Below are positions 60,282 through 64,000 of a DNA stretch of 64,000 nt, piece after piece (position 1 is the first letter of the stretch; each line of letters starts with the position of its first letter). The notes under the pieces are model-generated. The model ran no database searches and was not told the DNA's origin. It saw nothing but the letters and a program-made list of their open reading frames with translations. The DNA is from Anaerosporobacter mobilis DSM 15930 (GTDB lineage: Bacteria; Bacillota; Clostridia; Lachnospirales; Lachnospiraceae): contig NZ_FRCP01000005.1 in NCBI RefSeq assembly GCF_900142955.1, positions 372,001-436,000 of the forward strand, read 5' to 3'. The position numbers and the translations under genes were made by a program.

Positions 60282-61433
60282 TTACTCAAGTCCCGACCAT
60301 ATAACAGAAGCAATATTTCTTAAAGGCTCTGGATACCATTCATATCCCTTAAATTGAGAAGACCATACAACAACAAATCGTTCTTTGTAGTCTATTGCTA
60401 GGCAACAGGTTCCCCAGCCCTCATGACTAAAGGTTCCTGGTGTAATCAATTGAGATACATCGGATTCACTAAATATATCACAGCCAGCACCAAAGCTTTT
60501 ATACACTCCATTTGCTCCCCAACAATAGGTTAATACCTCAGAGGAGGTATGTATGCGCCTATAAGATTCCACTGCTTTTCGTCCTAATATATGTCTTCCT
60601 TTATATTTCCCATTATTCAAAAGCATAGTTCCGAATTTCATTAAATCACCACTGGTAGATAGTAATCCGTTCCAGGTTCTAGGAATGAGTTTTTCAGGTG
60701 TTTGTTGATTCCTGCTATCTGCACGATCAATCCACTCCTTTGCCCAGTCGAATCGTATATTGTAACGTTCTTTATACGTAGAGGAATATTCCCAATGTGT
60801 ATCGTGCATCTCACAAGGCTTAAGAATATTCTCTGTTATGTAATCGTGGCAGAAATCCCCACTTGTCCTAGTTATGATTTCACCTAACACATTATAGCCT
60901 AGAGAGCAATAGGTCCATTCCTTTCCTGGAGCATTTGATACCCCCTTACTTAATAGTGTATGCAACCAATTATCGCTACACATAATATCTTCAACACTCT
61001 CATGGTGTTTGTCCTCCTTTGCACCATCATCGCTGTATAGTCCTGAGGTATGAGTTAATAGATGAATCACTTGGATCTGTTGAAAGGGAGGTGTTTGAAA
61101 CTCCTGAATGATCTCTCCTACAGGTTGGTCTAGTCGGATTCTTCCGTTCTCCACTAATTGCAGAATAGCCACTGCGGTAAACATCTTTGTCACAGAATAG
61201 ATTCCATATATGGAATCTGGTTGAAATGCTCTCTCATCCCCTTCAATATAAGTAAGCTTACCTAGAGCATTGTTTGCAAATACTTTATTGTCTCTAGCAA
61301 GACAATAGCTTCCAGATAGTAATTTATGCTCTTGTATCAATCTTTCAAAGCATTGATTCACAACCTCAAGACGTTCCTCTTGATACAAAGCTTCGTTGGG
61401 TGAACAATCCACTTTACCTTTAACTACTTCCAT
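60282..61433 (-). CDS. Beta-lactamase-family serine hydrolase, copy 1
   Basis: A 383-residue paralogue of the following gene. Motif S-x-x-K is in IYSVTKMFTAVAILQ, Y-x-S/N region in WTYCSLGYNVLGEI (Tyr-Cys-Ser), and the third in ITPGTFSHEGWGTCC. The N-terminus (EALYQEERLEVVNQCFERL) and many stretches (HLLTHTSGL) match copy 2, showing tandem duplication. There is no signal peptide. AGGAGG precedes the ATG. The insertion of a repeat element between the copies may have followed the duplication. Confidence 0.82.
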   Translation of the reverse strand: MEVVKGKVDCSPNEALYQEERLEVVNQCFERLIQEHKLLSGSYCLARDNKVFANNALGKLTYIEGDERAFQPDSIYGIYSVTKMFTAVAILQLVENGRIRLDQPVGEIIQEFQTPPFQQIQVIHLLTHTSGLYSDDGAKEDKHHESVEDIMCSDNWLHTLLSKGVSNAPGKEWTYCSLGYNVLGEIITRTSGDFCHDYITENILKPCEMHDTHWEYSSTYKERYNIRFDWAKEWIDRADSRNQQTPEKLIPRTWNGLLSTSGDLMKFGTMLLNNGKYKGRHILGRKAVESYRRIHTSSEVLTYCWGANGVYKSFGAGCDIFSESDVSQLITPGTFSHEGWGTCCLAIDYKERFVVVWSSQFKGYEWYPEPLRNIASVIWSGLE

Positions 61434-61628
61434 AGATACCTCCTATTTATCGTTAATGATTTTGCATTAGCTTGGCATTATATTGCATTATTTGGTGTTT
61501 ATTCCTTATTATAACATCTATCGAACGTATTTTCTATATAAAATATCATAAAATTTACATAACACTATATTAAGCACTCTATATTAAGTATCACATCCAT
61601 TGGAACCAATATGATTTTGAATTAACAC

Positions 61629-61672
61629 AAAAAACCCCTTTTGTCAGACTTATTTTGTCTAACAAAAGGGGT
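61629..61672 (-). terminator. Terminator after the phosphatase gene
   Basis: ACCCCTTTTGT and ACAAAAGGGGT form a perfect 11-base stem with inner GTTAGACAAAA pairing, followed on the minus strand by TTTTTTG. Confidence 0.9.
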
Positions 61673-61710
61673 ACTTCATTGCGCTCATCAATGTCTATAT
61701 AATAACAGCT

Positions 61711-62175
61711 CTATAATTGAATTCTACCTTCTTTTTTCAAATATTCAATAAAACCTTTACATCCTGCTAACACATCGCGATACGTTGCATCAAAGTCATG
61801 AGTATACCAAGGATCCGATACCTGAGAAGAAGTTCCCGTAAACTCTAACATAAGATAAATCTTATCCTTATGTCCCAACATACGTTCCATATTTTTGATA
61901 TTATAATTATCCATACCAATTAAATAATCATATTTATTATAATCCTGTTTTCTTAATTGTACCGCTGTTTTACCTTCACAGGAAATTCCATACTCTTTCA
62001 ATTTGGATTTCGTCCCATAGTGTACCGAATTTCCAATTTCCTCTGTACTGGTAGCTGCTGATGCAATCTCAAATTGTTCAGATATTCCAAGCTTTTTTAC
62101 CATATCTTTTAGAACAAATTCTGCCATAGGCGATCTACATATATTGCCGTGGCAGACGAAAAGTACTTTTATCAT
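61711..62175 (-). CDS. Low-molecular-weight protein-tyrosine phosphatase
   Basis: A 154-residue cytoplasmic phosphatase. The P-loop VCHGNICRS at residues 7-15 contains nucleophile C8 and R14, and the general acid is in SDPWYTHDF (about residues 120-128). All catalytic residues are present. Relatives such as YwlE dephosphorylate protein arginine or tyrosine; the target is unknown here. It is a single gene with a strong terminator, next to the mobile-element remnant. Confidence 0.92.
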   Translation of the reverse strand: MIKVLFVCHGNICRSPMAEFVLKDMVKKLGISEQFEIASAATSTEEIGNSVHYGTKSKLKEYGISCEGKTAVQLRKQDYNKYDYLIGMDNYNIKNMERMLGHKDKIYLMLEFTGTSSQVSDPWYTHDFDATYRDVLAGCKGFIEYLKKEGRIQL

Positions 62176-62276
62176 GTTATTTTAACTCCTTATATCTTCT
62201 CAAAGCCTTATAAATACTGGATTTTATAGGTTTATGCAATTTTACTAATGTAACGTTATTTTCTCTTAATCGTATT

Positions 62277-62735
62277 TTACCATGTTTTTTCGAGTAAACG
62301 GGGTAAATTTGGATTAATACCTTCCTTTGCAATGTTACTACAATAGATATGTCTACAAATGTGTGGCGTTAAAGGTGGTAATTACAATGGTTGCTCACGA
62401 TTATACTTGTTTCTGTCATACTGCATATACTTTTCCCAATGAAGAGCTACCATTGGTTTTCCATTCTTATCAAGATATAGAAATCCACCATAACCGTCAA
62501 TTATTGGTTCTCGCTTTGGCTTCTTACGGTTCCTCACAACACGCAAGCACGCCTCCTTAATTTCAGCTGTCATTAGGAGCTTTCTTGTACCACTAGTGGT
62601 CTTTGTAGATTCAATCACATACTTCATGACTCTTGTTCTCTTAATCTGATGATCTATATTGATAATCTCATTCTCAAAATCCAAGTCTCTGACTGTCAGA
62701 CCACAAAAACACGGATACGCATTCCTGTGTTAAAC
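62277..62735 (-). pseudogene. int: Decayed Tn916-type tyrosine recombinase (integrase) fragment
   Basis: Three reading-frame pieces line up with a Tn916-family integrase. Near 62712-62747 the frame reads VLILFNTGMRIR; a shift near 62705 leads into LTVRDLDFENEIINIDHQ and on to DGYGGFLYLDKNGKPMVALH and KYNREQPL, then a stop at 62382. A second shift resumes with LTPHICRHIYCSNIAKEGIN (62290-62375), including the His-x-x-Arg of the active site, and ends at 62277. The first Arg motif, N-terminal domain and the catalytic Tyr region are lost or broken. It cannot be active. Confidence 0.85.
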
Positions 62736-62874
62736 AGAATAAGGACACATCAGCCACATGCTTACTTGCAATTTCTTAAGCACATTCACAATAAATCTAT
62801 AATTAGCCATTGTATTATGCTTTACACCTGATTTAAGCGAAATGTAACACTCTATAAGTGCTAAAACGGTCAGA

Positions 62875-63156
62875 TCACTTCAATTGATTCCCTGCATTTG
62901 TGATGATTGTACCTGTCTTCCCTTTTCTCTTAAAGACAGATCCTTGTGTTTTCCTGATGGAGTCTTTAATCTGCCTCTGTAAGTCCCCATCTAGTTTTTC
63001 TTTTACCAAGGGCATCATATCGGCATCGTCCGTCCTGGTCTTGCCACTCTCCTTGCAAAAGAACTCTGTCTTTATTATCACACCTCTTTTGGATTCATAC
63101 TCCTCTACCTCCGAGGGTATGTGACATACAAACAGTATATCATAAGCATTCCCCAT
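62875..63156 (-). CDS. Small protein of unknown function in the element remnant
   Basis: A 93-residue hydrophilic protein with GGGAGG before its ATG. It begins MGNAYDILFVCHIPSEVEEY and is rich in Lys, Asp and Glu, with LVKEKLDGDLQRQIKDSIRK near residue 50. No family was recognised. It lies between an excisionase-like gene and the integrase fragment, so it probably entered with that element. It could itself be a truncated gene. Confidence 0.45.
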   Translation of the reverse strand: MGNAYDILFVCHIPSEVEEYESKRGVIIKTEFFCKESGKTRTDDADMMPLVKEKLDGDLQRQIKDSIRKTQGSVFKRKGKTGTIITNAGNQLK

Positions 63157-63181
63157 CAGGCACCTCCCTTCTCGTAATTTT

Positions 63182-63391
63182 TTAAACCTTTATAGCTTCC
63201 GGCCGATCTATGTATGTTTCAAATTTCACTCTTTTTATTTGAACACGGTTACCATTCCATAAAAGATAATCTGCATATGAATTTTCACTTACCAGCTTAC
63301 GAAGCTTCCCTTCACCAATACGAAAATGGGATGCTGCTTCTTCAATGGATAAAGCGTACTTTTTACAATATGGAATTTCATAATTACTCAA
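63182..63391 (-). CDS. xis: Tn916-type excisionase (Xis) family protein
   Basis: A 69-residue DNA-binding protein resembling Tn916 Xis: IPYCKKYALSIEEAASHFRI, GEGKLRKLV, then LLWNGNRVQIKRVKFETYI. Xis bends element ends during excision. The only start in this frame is TTG at 63391 with no visible ribosome site, so translation is doubtful. With the integrase broken it cannot act on its own element, but it could help a related one. Confidence 0.7.
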   Translation of the reverse strand: MSNYEIPYCKKYALSIEEAASHFRIGEGKLRKLVSENSYADYLLWNGNRVQIKRVKFETYIDRPEAIKV

Positions 63392-63471
63392 TTAAGCGAA
63401 GATTCGTTGTCACAATTAAAGGCTTTTCTAATCTCCATCTTCGATCTATCACACTAAACACAATCCCTCTA

Positions 63472-64000
63472 TCATCGCCCCCTTCTCGACCAATCATTTA
63501 AATCATAAAATGATATCTTATTACTCATTAACATATTGATAAGCTCCTCCCTGTCTATTTTGCTCCAAAACATTTCTTTAATGTCTTCTGATAATCTTTC
63601 CAAAATTTCCCTCTCTATTCGATTATGAAAGATTTTTTCAAAGTATTCTGCACCTTTTTCACGTGCAATATATGTATACTGTTTGTTTACAACCATTGAT
63701 ACGAGAAGTTGTAGTGCATACATTTCTATGTTTGAATTCTGATAATCAAATAATGATATTTTCTCAACCAAATATTTTGTCATTTCATTTGAACATTGTA
63801 AGAAAACTCCCATCTTAGTTTTTACTCCAACTTCTTCGTCTAAACCAGTTATGTATTCTTCTTCATTTTTAGGTATAAATGCAACGCTATACTGATCCAA
63901 ATTATCATTATTTATTAGATTTACTTTAATCCATTTCTCTTCTCCAGTAATAAATGAAATATCAATTTTTCTTTCATTCCGATTCACTGTAATAGCATTG
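63472..64000 (-). CDS. Unknown protein, cut by the right edge
   Basis: The frame runs from the right window edge (codons NAITVNRNERKIDIS) to a stop at 63472, at least 176 residues. A GTG at 63987 could be a start but the frame continues upstream. The sequence is helical and charged, with GEEKWIKVNLI near the start and DLNDWSRRGR at the end, and no recognised motif. It may be cargo of the adjacent Tn916-like remnant. Confidence 0.5.
   Translation of the reverse strand, partial: NAITVNRNERKIDISFITGEEKWIKVNLINNDNLDQYSVAFIPKNEEEYITGLDEEVGVKTKMGVFLQCSNEMTKYLVEKISLFDYQNSNIEMYALQLLVSMVVNKQYTYIAREKGAEYFEKIFHNRIEREILERLSEDIKEMFWSKIDREELINMLMSNKISFYDLNDWSRRGR

Noticed and set aside
62382..62684. Functional 100-residue protein in the integrase region
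   Set aside because: It is the central fragment of a tyrosine recombinase, with matching pieces in other frames on both sides.
1..64000. CRISPR arrays, tRNA or rRNA genes
   Set aside because: No regularly spaced repeats, cloverleaf sequences with CCA-type ends or rRNA motifs were recognised; the inverted repeats present are isolated and palindromic.

Overview
The window is AT-rich DNA from a low-GC Gram-positive anaerobe. The evidence is strong AGGAGG-type ribosome binding sites, frequent TTG/GTG starts, many intrinsic terminators, a DAP-type murein ligase set, LytTR and PucR regulators, a CD3324-family protein and a decayed Tn916-type integrase. Together these point to Clostridia, most likely Lachnospiraceae (Lachnoclostridium phytofermentans-like). 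That placement is inference; no rRNA or marker gene is present. Almost all genes lie on the minus strand; the only plus-strand genes are one two-component system.

Layout by position. 1-4.7 kb: cell-wall genes (partial murF, two tandem murE paralogues, dapF). 5-11.5 kb: a cystathionine lyase/synthase-family enzyme, an ABC-F protein and an ABC-2 exporter. 11.8-13.5 kb: a divergent NarL-type two-component system. 13.6-17.3 kb: small accessory genes (AraC, ACT, methyltransferase, two GNATs, CD3324). 17.4-24.2 kb: a candidate peptide-signalling locus with a 56-residue membrane peptide, a divergent signal-peptidase-II-like protein, LytTR regulator, GHKL kinase and twin ABC exporters. 24.4-29.5 kb: a lipoprotein and a MarR-controlled heterodimeric ABC exporter. 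29.6-33 kb: CorA, a LURP-one protein and an M3 peptidase. 33.2-47.1 kb: a long catabolic island. 47.4-55.2 kb: a diguanylate cyclase and a 1938-residue helicase/nuclease-like protein. 55.4-62.2 kb: an amidase homologue lacking its catalytic Glu, an ABC-2 exporter, two serine hydrolases and a tyrosine phosphatase. 62.3-64 kb: remnants of a Tn916-like element.

The catabolic island encodes a plausible complete route for reductive pyrimidine breakdown: an ABC importer of the NMT1/ThiY class, PreA-like dihydropyrimidine dehydrogenase, dihydropyrimidinase, an M20-type N-carbamoyl-beta-alanine amidohydrolase, a class III aminotransferase (beta-alanine to malonate semialdehyde) and an iron alcohol dehydrogenase (to 3-hydroxypropionate), with PucR and LuxR regulators. 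Its binding protein appears circularly permuted, and its PreA carries a DPYD-like N-terminal Fe-S domain without the FAD/NADPH domains.

The intergenic regions hold a family of dispersed elements with inverted ends (ACTTAAACTTCGCA type) at about 33.0, 49.2 and 60.1 kb, plus other long palindromes at 5.1, 17.4 and 40.3 kb. No tRNA, rRNA or CRISPR array was seen. The strongest candidates for something undescribed are the peptide/LspA-like/LytTR locus and the permuted binding protein.
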